A stretch of 64,000 nt of DNA from Rhodocyclales bacterium (GCA_026399475.1 JAPLQY010000014.1:17396-81395), one strand, 5' to 3'. Shown: positions 53,126-61,999, counted from the stretch's first letter. Notes: generated from the sequence alone by a model not told the origin. Program-made: numbers and translations.

Positions 53126-55519
53126 TTACTTGAAACTGTAGATGTAGCTCGCTGAAAGCACATTGACCGAATATCTCGGCGCCACCTGGTCGGTCGGCAT
53201 CACTGCATTCGCCGTCAGAGACTGCTGATAGATGTTGTAAACGTAATCGTTGTTCATTACGCGCTTGAACAGGTAACCGAGACGAATCTGGCTGGCCTTG
53301 TCCAGTTTGTAGTCGCCCTCGAGCTTGAAGGTCAGGATGGATGTCTTGACCTCCGGCAGGTAGCCGCAGGTCAGGGCTGTCGTCGCGTCGCAAGTACCCG
53401 CCTGGTAGAGATTCTGGGTCAATTGGGCGTAGGCACCGAGCGAGACGGAGAGATCGGCCTTCAGATCGAGCTTGTTGCCCATCAAGCCGCCAAATCTGCC
53501 GGCCAGGCCAATCGCCGTTTCGTTATCCGTCAGCTTGGCGTTCCATTCCTGGCGGCTGTTCGCAAGTTGCCAGTCTATCGTCGAGTTCGCGTTGTCGTGC
53601 ATGAACCGCGTCTTCAGCTGCCGGCTGCCATAGGCGGCTATCGAAGAATTCTCGGAAAGGGTGTAGGTGGCATCGATATTCGCCGTCGCCGTTTCGCCGT
53701 CCTGCGCACCATACATCGAATCGGGGAACCTGACCTTGCTATAGCGACCGTCTGCCTGGAAGCTGAGCTGCTCGGTAGCCTCCCAACTGCCGCCGAGCTT
53801 GATACCCTGTTCCTTGCGCTGCGCTTCGAAGTAGGGCTTGAAGCCATAACCGTTGCCGTTGTTGACATAGGCCTGGGTGCCGTAGGTGGGAACCACGCTG
53901 GTCGCCCCGAGCGGGCCCACGGCCATGTGGTTTTCATCCACCATGCGTGCCGCCCAGAAGAAGCCGGCCTTGAGGGCGACGCCATTGTCCATTTTCAGCT
54001 TGTAACCGGCGTTGAGCTTGTCTTCTTTGCTGTGCGGAAAGATCGCACAGTCCGTGGTACCCGTTGGATTGTTGCCGTTTTGATTGCCAGCATTCAGGGT
54101 AGTTTTGGCCAGGCTGTTGCACCAGCGGTCGAAGTTCTCGCGCTCGTAGCTCAGCCGCAGGGTTTGCCCCTTGGTCAAGCGATAATCGCCGGCCAACTCC
54201 AGTTGAACCTTCTTGTTGCTGTAAGGCAAATTGGAGATCGTGCGCAGCGGATGGCCGGAACCGATATCGTAGAAGCTATAGGAAGTCGATTGCGTCTGGT
54301 TGTCACGCTTGTTGTACTTGAAGGCCGCCGACAAGGTCAGATCCTTGACCGAGGTATCCTTCACGCTCAGGTTGGCGTGCGTCGTCTTCACCAGGCCGTT
54401 CAGCGAGGACTGTGGCGAGACACCGCCCAGCAACAGGTTGGGGTCGATCTGATACGCATCATTCTGGGTATTGCGGCCGTAGGAAAGCCCGCCCGTCAAC
54501 TTGGTGGCCGGACGGAACGTGTAACCGCCCGAGAGATTAAGCTGGTTGAAGTTGTTGTCCGGCGCCGTGCTCATCCAGTTGGTGTTGCCGACGAAGGCCG
54601 CACCCGTGGCCGCTGTTGACTGAAAGGGGCTGTTCCAGGAAAAACCGTTGTATTTGTCACGGAAGAAGGAGCCGTAGTAGCCTGCGCTCAGGTGTCCTTG
54701 TTCCCCCTTCCAGTCGAGCGACAACTTGACCGTATCGGTCTTGTACTCGGTGGGGTTCATCACCGTCATGATTGCTTCGCCGGTCAGGGTATTGCCACCA
54801 ACGACCCCTGCCGCACCAAGCGTGCCGAGAAGCGGTGCCGAGCTGCCGGAACTCATCAACTTGGCGCCGGTCTGCGTCAAATTGTTGTATTCAAAATTGA
54901 TGCCCCACTGGTTGTTGAATAGAAAGCCGGCCGTGACGTTGGTATTCTTGCGCCCGGAGTACAGATCATCAACCCTCCTGAAGAGGGAATTCTGGGTCGC
55001 AGTCAGGCCACGGGTACCGGGCGCCGCGGTATTCACTGCGCCGAAAGCGGCCGGCAGGGTGAAGCTGTTGTCGCCGGCATTGCCTACCAGGGGCGTCTTG
55101 AACGGACCAGGCGTGTAATGACGCAATTCGTCATAACCGACACCCAGGTTCCACTTGCCCTGGTCACCGACCTTGGCATCGAGCGTGCGGTTCGTGGTGC
55201 CGAGATCCGATCCATTGACCTCCCAACGCCTCGTCCCCTCACCCCTGTCATAGGCGTTGCCGCCCTTGACGCTGAAGTTGCCGATGAGGGCGCCGCCATC
55301 CTTTTCCAGTCCGTTGTATTCGCCGAACTTGGTGGAGCTCTTGCCGACATTGGCCGCTCCGATTTCGACAAAATTGGTGGGCCTCAGTATTTCATCGACG
55401 CTTTGATCCGCTCCCTGCGCCATCGCGAGAGCCGGCACACCGAACATCACCACCAGCGCGCCGTGCACCACCAGGGTCAGCGGCTTGATGGCAAACGATT
55501 CATTTCCAATATTCTTCAT
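53126..55519 (-). CDS. MtrB/PioB-family decaheme-associated outer-membrane protein
   Basis: This 797-residue protein has a signal peptide (HGALVVMFGVPALAMA) and then a very long beta-barrel with alternating aromatic strands (for example GQTLRLSYERENFDRW; KLEGDYKLDKASQIRLGYLF). Length and pattern fit MtrB/PioB/MtoB porins, which sheath a decaheme cytochrome and carry electrons across the outer membrane. The N-terminal CXXC motif of Shewanella MtrB is absent here, as in many PioB/MtoB-type members. It starts 21 bp after the decaheme cytochrome stop, so the two form one operon ended by the terminator at 53056. It supports extracellular electron exchange; direction (metal oxidation or reduction) is not shown. 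Confidence 0.9.
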   Translation of the reverse strand: MKNIGNESFAIKPLTLVVHGALVVMFGVPALAMAQGADQSVDEILRPTNFVEIGAANVGKSSTKFGEYNGLEKDGGALIGNFSVKGGNAYDRGEGTRRWEVNGSDLGTTNRTLDAKVGDQGKWNLGVGYDELRHYTPGPFKTPLVGNAGDNSFTLPAAFGAVNTAAPGTRGLTATQNSLFRRVDDLYSGRKNTNVTAGFLFNNQWGINFEYNNLTQTGAKLMSSGSSAPLLGTLGAAGVVGGNTLTGEAIMTVMNPTEYKTDTVKLSLDWKGEQGHLSAGYYGSFFRDKYNGFSWNSPFQSTAATGAAFVGNTNWMSTAPDNNFNQLNLSGGYTFRPATKLTGGLSYGRNTQNDAYQIDPNLLLGGVSPQSSLNGLVKTTHANLSVKDTSVKDLTLSAAFKYNKRDNQTQSTSYSFYDIGSGHPLRTISNLPYSNKKVQLELAGDYRLTKGQTLRLSYERENFDRWCNSLAKTTLNAGNQNGNNPTGTTDCAIFPHSKEDKLNAGYKLKMDNGVALKAGFFWAARMVDENHMAVGPLGATSVVPTYGTQAYVNNGNGYGFKPYFEAQRKEQGIKLGGSWEATEQLSFQADGRYSKVRFPDSMYGAQDGETATANIDATYTLSENSSIAAYGSRQLKTRFMHDNANSTIDWQLANSRQEWNAKLTDNETAIGLAGRFGGLMGNKLDLKADLSVSLGAYAQLTQNLYQAGTCDATTALTCGYLPEVKTSILTFKLEGDYKLDKASQIRLGYLFKRVMNNDYVYNIYQQSLTANAVMPTDQVAPRYSVNVLSASYIYSFK

Positions 55520-55540
55520 AGCGTGCTCCGATTATCAAGA

Positions 55541-56545
55541 CTAGCGCTGCAACCAGGCGCCGGCCGGGCTGTTCGATCCATGCACCATGACATGGCAGTT
55601 CATGCATGATTTGCCGGGTGAGGTCGGCCTAGGGTCGGCGCCCGTATAGCCGGCCTGGAAGCCCCCTACGATGGGGCCCACCGCACCCTTTGAATGAGGA
55701 CCGTCGTGGCACTCAGTGCAAAGGAAGGGCGGCCGAGACTTGAGAAGGGACGTGATGTTGGAGCCGTGCGGGCTATGGCAAGTCGCGCAGGTCTCCACCG
55801 CCGGCTGGTGTTCCCAAAGGAAAGGCCCGCGCTTCTCGGCATGGCATTGATAACAGGTTTCGGTGACGGTGTTTCGTGTCAGCGAACTCGGGGCCGGCGA
55901 ACCATGCGGATTGTGGCAATTCGAACAGGAGATCTTGCCTTCCTTGATCGGGTGTGCAGATATCTTCTGCAACTCGGCGCGCTGTTCCTTGTGGCAGGTG
56001 AAACACACTTCGGTCTGGGTCTTCTTGCTGCGAACCTTGTCATGCTGGGAGTGAACCGTGTGGCATGAGTTGCACGCCACTTCGTTGCGGGCGTGCAGGC
56101 TGTTTTCCCAATGCGTCTGCTTGCCGCCCGTGTGGCAAGTCATGCAGGCTGCATTGCGTTCAACAGCCGCTGTCGGCGTGTTCTTGCGATAGCTGCGATC
56201 GACCACCGGCGGCTTGCCGCTGCCCTTGTGCTCGATATGCTTCTTGCTTTCGCCGTGGCAGTCGGTACAGGTCGGGGTGCGCGAATCACCCTTGACGCCG
56301 TGGCGAGTAGTGCCGATGGCCAGTACTCCGGGATTCAATTCGAGCATGGTTGCCTTGCCGGTAGGCTCGTCGGCCTCGTCGTGGCAGCCCGTACATTTTG
56401 CGTCGCCCTTGAGGACAAGGTCCTTGGCGTTCGGGTTCGCCACCAGATCCCGTTTGGGCGCATCGGCCGCGGCCAGCGACGGCGTCGCAGCGGCCAGAGT
56501 GCCGATGACGGCACAGAAAGTGAGTAGTTGTCGCACAGATCGCAT
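55541..56545 (-). CDS. MtrA/PioA/DmsE-family decaheme cytochrome c
   Basis: This 334-residue periplasmic cytochrome has a signal peptide (LTFCAVIGTLAAATPSLAAA) and exactly ten CXXCH motifs, in order CTGCH, CTDCH, CMTCH, CNSCH, CFTCH, CSNCH, CYQCH, CATCH, CTECH and CMNCH. The length equals MtrA (about 333), and the absence of the long PioA N-terminal extension places it nearer MtrA/MtoA. It should insert into the adjacent MtrB-type porin and conduct electrons between periplasm and surface. The ATG at 56545 has AGGGGAA upstream. A CRP-type palindrome is centred about 81 bp before the start codon. Confidence 0.95.
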   Translation of the reverse strand: MRSVRQLLTFCAVIGTLAAATPSLAAADAPKRDLVANPNAKDLVLKGDAKCTGCHDEADEPTGKATMLELNPGVLAIGTTRHGVKGDSRTPTCTDCHGESKKHIEHKGSGKPPVVDRSYRKNTPTAAVERNAACMTCHTGGKQTHWENSLHARNEVACNSCHTVHSQHDKVRSKKTQTEVCFTCHKEQRAELQKISAHPIKEGKISCSNCHNPHGSPAPSSLTRNTVTETCYQCHAEKRGPFLWEHQPAVETCATCHSPHGSNITSLLKSRPPFLCTECHDGPHSKGAVGPIVGGFQAGYTGADPRPTSPGKSCMNCHVMVHGSNSPAGAWLQR

Positions 56546-56593
56546 CTTGATTTCCCCTGAGTTTCCCTGCTGAACGCATCAGCTGCTAACAAT

Positions 56594-56599
56594 TTTTTA
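56594..56599 (-). promoter_or_regulatory. Candidate -10 of the decaheme cytochrome operon
   Basis: TAAAAA on the minus strand, in an AT-rich run. It is about 30 bp downstream of the centre of the palindrome at 56618-56635. That spacing would put the palindrome near -41.5, as in class II CRP/FNR-activated promoters. No good -35 is seen, which also fits activator dependence. Confidence 0.4.
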
Positions 56600-56617
56600 C
56601 AAAGTGGATTGTCCTGC

Positions 56618-56635
56618 ATGTGACTAAAGTCACAT
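56618..56635. promoter_or_regulatory. CRP-type binding site upstream of the decaheme gene
   Basis: ATGTGACTAAAGTCACAT is a perfect 18-bp palindrome and contains TGTGA-N6-TCACA, the exact CRP/Vfr consensus. It lies in the intergenic region between the response regulator stop and the decaheme cytochrome start. Confidence 0.75.
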
Positions 56636-56658
56636 ATCAGCAGGGGATTCATTTTTTT

Positions 56659-56674
56659 GTAGGACTATTCCTAC
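56659..56674. promoter_or_regulatory. Second palindrome upstream of the decaheme gene
   Basis: GTAGGA-CTAT-TCCTAC, a perfect 6-4-6 inverted repeat 24 bp from the CRP-type site, next to a seven-T run. It could be an operator for the neighbouring NarL-type regulator. It is not a terminator for the response regulator gene, because the T-run is on the wrong side for minus-strand transcription. Confidence 0.45.
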
Positions 56675-56692
56675 CCTGCGCGCTGCCGCTCG

Positions 56693-57334
56693 CTACTCCG
56701 GCATTGTCGCCAGACCCCTGGCAATGGCGTAGCGGACCAGGTCGGTATCGTTGGCCAGGTGCATTTTTTGCAGGATGCGCGACTTGTGGGTGCTGACGGT
56801 CTTGATGCTCAGGTTGAATTCGGCGGCAATGTCGGTCAAGCGGGTACCAGCGACGATTTTTTCGAAAATCTGGAATTCGCGATCGGACAGGAGGGTATGC
56901 GGCTGTTCGTCGGTTTTCGGCATGCGCTCGCGGGCCAGGAGTTGGGCCACCTTTTCGCTGACATGGACCCCGCCCGCCGCCACCTTGCGCATCGCGGCAA
57001 TGAGCACCGCGCCGTCGCTTTCCTTGGTGAGGTAGCCGGAAGCACCCGCATGCAGGGCGCGCAGGGCGTATTGCTCCTCCTGGTGCATGCTGAAGATCAG
57101 GATGGGCAGGCGCGGCTTGTCGTGCCTGACCAGCTTGATCAGATCCAGCCCGTTCTTGCCGGGCATCGAAATGTCAAGCACCAGCAGATCCCAGTCCTGT
57201 TCGGCAACCAGCTTCAGCGCTTCGGCGCCGTTGGAGGCTTCGCCGGCAACGACAAGATCGTCGGTGTCGGCCAGAATTTGCTTGACGCCATCGCGGATGA
57301 TGGCGTGGTCGTCGGCAAGCAATACGCGGATCAT
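56693..57334 (-). CDS. NarL/FixJ-family response regulator
   Basis: This 213-residue regulator has a receiver domain (acidic pair in LLADDHAIIRDG, phospho-acceptor Asp54 in LLVLDISMPGKNG, Lys in YLTKES). A LuxR-type helix-turn-helix follows at about 148-205 (LSDREFQIFEKIVAGTRLTDIAAEF; SIKTVSTHKSRILQKM). It is phosphorylated by the upstream histidine kinase, whose gene overlaps by 4 bp. Position directly before the decaheme/porin operon suggests it controls that operon or other cytochrome genes nearby; the target is inferred. Confidence 0.95.
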   Translation of the reverse strand: MIRVLLADDHAIIRDGVKQILADTDDLVVAGEASNGAEALKLVAEQDWDLLVLDISMPGKNGLDLIKLVRHDKPRLPILIFSMHQEEQYALRALHAGASGYLTKESDGAVLIAAMRKVAAGGVHVSEKVAQLLARERMPKTDEQPHTLLSDREFQIFEKIVAGTRLTDIAAEFNLSIKTVSTHKSRILQKMHLANDTDLVRYAIARGLATMPE

Positions 57335-59367
57335 TTCTGTTCTCCTGCCGGTTCAGACCCGCGCAGCGGTATGCGCACCATTATGGCAAATCCATCCCCC
57401 GGTGCGCTGATGATTTCCATGCGGCCGCCGAGCAACAGGGTCCGCTCGCGGATGCCGACGAGCCCGTGACCCAACTGTGGTTTGTCGCGAAGCTCCGTGC
57501 CGCAGCCGTTGTCACGAATATCGAGCGCCAGGCCCTCTTCCGTCCCCGCCAGCGACACATCCACCCGCGTCGCGCCGGCATGGCGTGCAACGTTGGTGAG
57601 CGACTCCTGGAGGATCCGAAAAGCGCTGATGGCCACGTGCTCGTCCAGTGCCAGGTCGTCGATGGCTATGGTCGCTACCACCTCGATCCCGCTGCGCTGC
57701 GCAAACTCGTCGAGCTGCCAGCGCGCAGCGTCCGCCAGGCCGAGATCGTCGAGCAGCGGCGGGCGCAGCCGGGTTGTCACGTGGCGCAAGGCGTCTACCG
57801 TACCCTCGATGAAATGCTTCATGGCGCCCACCTTTTCATGCAGTGCCGGCGCAAGCTCCTTGAGCCGGCCCGCCACCCAGTCCAGGTCCATGCGCAGCCG
57901 CAGCAGTTGCTGACCGAGCTCGTCATGCAGTTCGCGGGCGATCGAAGTGCGCTCTTCCTCACGCACCGTCTGCAAAGACGTTGCCAGTTCGCGCAACTGG
58001 CGGTTCGAGTCGCGCAGTTCATCCTCGGCGCGACGACGTTCGCTGATATCGCGAAGAATCGCGGTAAACAGTGTCTGGCCGCGGATTGTCACCTGTGCGA
58101 TGGTCGACTCGAGCGGAAACTCGCTGCCGTCAGCGCGCAGGCCGACGATTTCCATGCGGGCCTTTTTCATGCGTGCCGTGATGCCGCTTTGGCGGAATGC
58201 GTTAACGTTGCCCTCATGCACGGCGCGAAAACGTTCCGGCAGGAGTCGATCAAGCGGGCTGCCGCGCACCTCTTCCGCGCTGTAGCCGAACATGCTCTGG
58301 GCCGCCGGGTTGAAGACGACAATCCGCCGCTCGCTGTCGATGGTGATGATGGCGTCCATGGCTGATTCCACCATCGCCCGGAGCTGGTCGTCGCTTTCCT
58401 TTGCCGCAGCCGCCAGCACGGCCTCACGACGCTGCCGGCGCAGCAGGAAGGCCATGACCCCCAACACCAGCAAGATGTTTACCACTGCCGCGGCGATGAT
58501 CATGCGGGCGGTGCCGCGCCACCCCTCGAGGGCATCGCGGTCGCGATTGCCAACGCCCAGGACCATCGGGAACCGGCTGACTTGTCGATAAGTGACAATG
58601 CCGGCGTCCTCGCCTTCCGTCCTGACTGTCTTGAACTGAGTCCGCTCTTTCTCGCCGTGCTGCAGGGTCGGCAAAAGTTCCTTGTCTGCCATCAGGGCTT
58701 CGTCGTGCGGGGCACGCGCGACCAGGGTGCCATCATCCAGGTGCAGGGCAATCGAGCTGACGCTATCGAGCTTTATCGAATCGTAGAGGGACTCGACATA
58801 AGCGATGTCCAGCGACGCGGCGATGACGCCGACAAACTCTCCCTTCGGATTCCGGATACGCCGCGAAAAAAAGAGTGTCCGTTTGCCGTCCACACGATTG
58901 ATCACCGGCGAGCTTACATACCGGTCGAGGTCCGTCCGGTCTCTGACTCGCGTGAAATAGTCCCGATCCTTCACGGAAAAGTTTGGGGCCGGATGGCTTA
59001 GCGCCGAACTCGCAATCTTGCCGTCGGCATCGGTAATGAACATGGACCTGAGTTGCGGCATCCCCTCGACACGAGAACGCAGCATGGCATGAATGGCGAA
59101 TTCGTCGTGGGAAACACCCAGTCTTTCGGCTTGCTCCAATCGGTCGAGGGCAACGTCGAGCGCCAGATCGACGCTTTGCAGCGAACGCGTCGTCTGCTCC
59201 GCGATGATATGGCTCAGGCTGACCGTTTCGCCTTCTGCATGTCGCAGCTCCTGAACACGCAACTGCCACAGCAGCAGAATGGTCATCGCCGTGATCGTCG
59301 CCACCGTGATGGCTGAAAGGATGACGGTGACGCGGCTGGTGCGTAACGTTGAAGTCATGGAGCGCAT
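57331..59367 (-). CDS. Cache-PAS sensor histidine kinase (NarX/DegS-type HisKA_3)
   Basis: A membrane kinase of about 678 residues. TM1 is near residues 12-36 and a periplasmic double-Cache sensor spans about 40-285 (ITDADGKIASS; VKDRDYFTRVRD; VINRVDGKRTLFFSRRI). TM2 is about 287-308 (MIIAAAVVNILLVLGVMAFL). A PAS domain follows at about 330-445 (MDAIITIDSERRIVVFNPAA). The HisKA_3 domain has the phospho-His in RELHDELGQQL (about 480), and the HATPase ends with NGCG and GHGLVGIRER. A periplasmic Cache domain usually binds a small organic ligand. The ATG at 59367 follows the monoheme cytochrome stop by 2 bp, so cytochrome, kinase and regulator share a transcript. An upstream GTG is possible. Confidence 0.93.
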   Translation of the reverse strand: MRSMTSTLRTSRVTVILSAITVATITAMTILLLWQLRVQELRHAEGETVSLSHIIAEQTTRSLQSVDLALDVALDRLEQAERLGVSHDEFAIHAMLRSRVEGMPQLRSMFITDADGKIASSALSHPAPNFSVKDRDYFTRVRDRTDLDRYVSSPVINRVDGKRTLFFSRRIRNPKGEFVGVIAASLDIAYVESLYDSIKLDSVSSIALHLDDGTLVARAPHDEALMADKELLPTLQHGEKERTQFKTVRTEGEDAGIVTYRQVSRFPMVLGVGNRDRDALEGWRGTARMIIAAAVVNILLVLGVMAFLLRRQRREAVLAAAAKESDDQLRAMVESAMDAIITIDSERRIVVFNPAAQSMFGYSAEEVRGSPLDRLLPERFRAVHEGNVNAFRQSGITARMKKARMEIVGLRADGSEFPLESTIAQVTIRGQTLFTAILRDISERRRAEDELRDSNRQLRELATSLQTVREEERTSIARELHDELGQQLLRLRMDLDWVAGRLKELAPALHEKVGAMKHFIEGTVDALRHVTTRLRPPLLDDLGLADAARWQLDEFAQRSGIEVVATIAIDDLALDEHVAISAFRILQESLTNVARHAGATRVDVSLAGTEEGLALDIRDNGCGTELRDKPQLGHGLVGIRERTLLLGGRMEIISAPGDGFAIMVRIPLRGSEPAGEQK

Positions 59368-59369
59368 TG

Positions 59370-59714
59370 TCAGAGCGAAAGGATCCACTGGACAAGATTT
59401 CTTAGTTCACCTGGATCCTTGGTGTCGATGATCTTGTGTTTCTCGTCGGTACCGTCCGGCAACTGGATCATGGGGCCAGTCGTGATGTGCTCGACCAGCG
59501 TTTCGACAGCATCGGGCTTGGTCTTCAAGCGGGCGGCGACTCTTTTGTAGGCCGGGCCTTTCTTGGTCTTGTCGATGGCGTGGCACTTGAAGCAGTCATT
59601 CCTTTTTGCCAACGCCTGGGCAGCCTCGGCGTCCACTTGCGCCAGCGCCGGGACGCTTCCGGCGAGGGCGAGCAGCAGTGCTGCTGTGAGGAATAGTGCG
59701 GATCTCCGGGTCAC
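59370..59714 (-). CDS. Periplasmic monoheme cytochrome c (class I), copy 1
   Basis: A 114-residue cytochrome with signal peptide (FLTAALLLALAGSVPALA) and one haem site CFKCH in KRNDCFKCHAIDKTKKGP. The C-terminal half has TTGPMIQLPDGTDE, where the Met can serve as sixth ligand, and ends VQWILSL. The GTG start has GGAGAG upstream. It is a paralogue of the protein at 62046-62390. It is co-oriented with, and 2 bp ahead of, the sensor kinase. A likely soluble electron shuttle between inner-membrane and outer-membrane cytochromes. Confidence 0.9.
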   Translation of the reverse strand: MTRRSALFLTAALLLALAGSVPALAQVDAEAAQALAKRNDCFKCHAIDKTKKGPAYKRVAARLKTKPDAVETLVEHITTGPMIQLPDGTDEKHKIIDTKDPGELRNLVQWILSL

Positions 59715-59803
59715 GACGCTCTCCTGCAAACGGAATGAAAAGAGCCCTGACGATTCCGGGCCTGATCCGGCCCGAGCCGCCAGGGCTCCTGATTGCAACG
59801 ACC

Positions 59804-59831
59804 CTGCTTCAGGACGCACGCCCTGAAGCAG
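59804..59831. other. Hairpin downstream of the CbcL-like gene
   Basis: Perfect 10-bp arms CTGCTTCAGG and CCTGAAGCAG with an 8-nt loop, a few bases after the stop of the b/c cytochrome gene. No T-run follows on the minus strand, so it may be a processing or stability element or a weak terminator. Confidence 0.45.
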
Positions 59832-59838
59832 TGATCTC

Positions 59839-61851
59839 TCAGTGCCCGCCGCCGGAGAAGCCGATCGCTATCAGCAGCAGCAGCGTCAGGCCGAAGGCGA
59901 TCAGCACCAGACCGAGAATCTTCGAAGCGAGCGTAAAGGGTGCCGACGGCGCATCCACCAGATACTGCTCAAGCTCGCCGCTTGCCACCAGGCGGTCGTA
60001 CTGCGCCCGGTGCTCATGCCTGAACTCCTGCAGCGACTGGGTGCCGGTGAACATTACCACGTCCGGCGGCGGCAGCTTGTCGGGCCGGAAGTGGTTGTTG
60101 AAGAAGTGCACGGTGAAGAGGAACACGGCAGCGAGTACCGCTTCTTCGCCATGCACCACCATCGCGATGTTGAACACCCAGCCCGGCAGGTAGGCGGCGA
60201 CCACATGCGGGAAGGCAAGCATCATGCCGCTGCCACCGATGATGGCCATACCCCAGAACACCGCCCAGTAGTCGAACTTCTCCCAGTAGGACCAGCGTTC
60301 GATCGCGGGGCGCGGCCCCTTGCCGATGAACCACTTGAACATGTCGATCATGTCGTACATGTCCTTCCAGTTCGGCACGAAGGAATCCGGGCCGAAGAAC
60401 TTGAAGTCCTTCCACTTGCGCAGGATATTGATCGAGACCGCCACCAGGTGGATGGCGAAGATGCTCAGCATGGTATAGGCCGACAAACGGTGCACCTGTC
60501 CGGCGATTTTCGGAGTACCGAATGTCGCCATCACGGTCTTGGCCCAGCTGGTCTCGGGGAAGAATGCCGCCATCCCGGTCAGCACCAGCATCATCACGCT
60601 CAAGGCGAACAGCAGGTGGGCAATGCGCCACATCGGACCGAAGCGCTTGACATGCTTGGTGGCGAACTCGGGCGGCAACTTGTCGGTCATCACGTGCGGC
60701 ACGTTCTTGCCTTGCTTGCGATCCGCATACTCGCGATACCACCACAGGCCGGAATGCAACCAGAAGAAGGCGAAGACACCGACCAGCAGCGCAATCATGG
60801 CCTTGGTGGTCAGCCAGATTTCCGGATACTTGGCAAAGTCGTGGCTGTTGCCGTGCGGGCTGAAGCTGAGGAAGCCAGCGGTCGCCATGGGCGGTTTGTC
60901 CTCCTTGCCGTTGTGGCACTTCTGGCAGGTTTTCAGCCGGTTCTTCGGATGCAGCTTCGACTTCGGATCCTTCGACGGCTCGATGGCATGGCTGCCGTGG
61001 CAATCCGCGCACTTGGCGGTATAGGCATAGCCCAGCCGGTTGACCTGGCCGTGATACGAGGCCTTGTAGGACTCGTAGGCATCCTTGTGGCAATCGCCGC
61101 AACTGGCGGTGATCGACAGTTTGGCCTTGTCGGTGGAACTGCCGATGATGTCGTGGGTGGTGTGGCAGTCGGAGCAGACGGCCGTTTTCAGATTCTTCTT
61201 CTCGGTGGCTTCCCTGCCGTGCGCCGACCCGGTCCAGTCTTCCAGGTGATCCTCATGACACTTGCCGCAGATACCGGGCACGGTAAGGTGCCACTCCTTG
61301 CGCTCCTGCGTTCCGCGCAGCGGCACGTCGAAGGTATGCACGTCATGGCAATTGTCGCAGGTGGCGTTGAGCTTGGTTGGCTCGTCCTTGTTTTGCTTGG
61401 CATGAAAAGACTTCTTGTAGGCCGCGACATTCTCCACGACGATGCCCAGCCGCGGTTTCTCGGCGGTCTTGTTGTCCTTTTTCGCGGCGTCCCACAGGTC
61501 GAGGTGGCATTGGGCGCAATCGGTCTTCGGCGCCCCGGCTACTTTCTGGTGCGGGGTGACGCTGTCGATAATTTCCTTGTGGCATGCGACGCACTCCATC
61601 TTGGCGTGCACGCTCGTGGCGTACTTGTCCGGCTTGACTTCATGCAGCGTGCGCTTCTTGCCATCGGCTGCGGGGGCCTCCAGCTTGCCTTTCTTGCCAT
61701 CGTGGCAAGTCTGGCAGGTAGCGTTGTCGAGTTTCTGCACGACAGGAGCCGCTTCCTTGCTGCCGGCCGCGACGACCAACCCGCTGCCCAGAGTTCCGGT
61801 CACATAGACCGCGGCTGCCACAAGCCACGCTGCAAGCTGGTTGATACGCAT
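59839..61851 (-). CDS. Nine-heme cytochrome c fused to cytochrome b (CbcL-like quinol/periplasm oxidoreductase)
   Basis: This protein has about 670 residues. A signal/anchor segment is followed by a periplasmic region with nine CXXCH sites (CQTCH, CVACH, CAQCH, CDNCH, CGKCH, CSDCH, CGDCH, CADCH, CQKCH). A b-type membrane domain of about six helices starts near AMIALLVGVFAFFWLHSG. Its haem-b His candidates lie in WLHSG, RIAHLLF, VHRLSAY, FAIHLVA, MVVHGEE and FTVHFF. Nine c-haems fused to a di-haem b domain is the architecture of Geobacter CbcL, an inner-membrane menaquinol oxidase used in metal reduction. Here it could pass electrons between quinones and the MtrAB-type conduit. I prefer the ATG at 61851, which has GGGGA at good spacing, over the ATG three codons upstream. 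Confidence 0.9.
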   Translation of the reverse strand: MRINQLAAWLVAAAVYVTGTLGSGLVVAAGSKEAAPVVQKLDNATCQTCHDGKKGKLEAPAADGKKRTLHEVKPDKYATSVHAKMECVACHKEIIDSVTPHQKVAGAPKTDCAQCHLDLWDAAKKDNKTAEKPRLGIVVENVAAYKKSFHAKQNKDEPTKLNATCDNCHDVHTFDVPLRGTQERKEWHLTVPGICGKCHEDHLEDWTGSAHGREATEKKNLKTAVCSDCHTTHDIIGSSTDKAKLSITASCGDCHKDAYESYKASYHGQVNRLGYAYTAKCADCHGSHAIEPSKDPKSKLHPKNRLKTCQKCHNGKEDKPPMATAGFLSFSPHGNSHDFAKYPEIWLTTKAMIALLVGVFAFFWLHSGLWWYREYADRKQGKNVPHVMTDKLPPEFATKHVKRFGPMWRIAHLLFALSVMMLVLTGMAAFFPETSWAKTVMATFGTPKIAGQVHRLSAYTMLSIFAIHLVAVSINILRKWKDFKFFGPDSFVPNWKDMYDMIDMFKWFIGKGPRPAIERWSYWEKFDYWAVFWGMAIIGGSGMMLAFPHVVAAYLPGWVFNIAMVVHGEEAVLAAVFLFTVHFFNNHFRPDKLPPPDVVMFTGTQSLQEFRHEHRAQYDRLVASGELEQYLVDAPSAPFTLASKILGLVLIAFGLTLLLLIAIGFSGGGH

Positions 61852-61886
61852 GATTCCCATTCCCCGCTAAACGTTACTTTTGTTGA

Positions 61887-61904
61887 CGATTCGTTCATGA
61901 ATCG
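61887..61904. other. Inverted repeat upstream of the CbcL-like gene
   Basis: CGATTC-GTTCAT-GAATCG, perfect 6-bp arms about 36 bp before the start codon. It is a possible operator; no regulator consensus is recognised. Confidence 0.4.
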
Positions 61905-61925
61905 GCTGCACCGGCAATCCCACCA

Positions 61926-61999
61926 GGGGATACCGTCCCCGCGTCCCGCAGGGACATCATCCCGCCGGGGGATACCGTCCCCGCGTCCCACGGGGACAT
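61926..61999. repeat. Two 42-bp-period direct repeats
   Basis: Copies of about 32 bp begin at 61926 and 61968. Both start GGGGATACCGTCCCCGCGTC and end GGGACAT with 3 mismatches. Each contains GGGGA-TACCG-TCCCC and GTCCC..GGGAC hairpins. It is probably a dispersed palindromic intergenic repeat, not coding. Confidence 0.6.

Noticed and set aside
56659..56674. Palindrome plus T-run read as a terminator of the response regulator gene
   Set aside because: The T-run lies on the wrong side for minus-strand transcription; a protein-binding site is the better reading.
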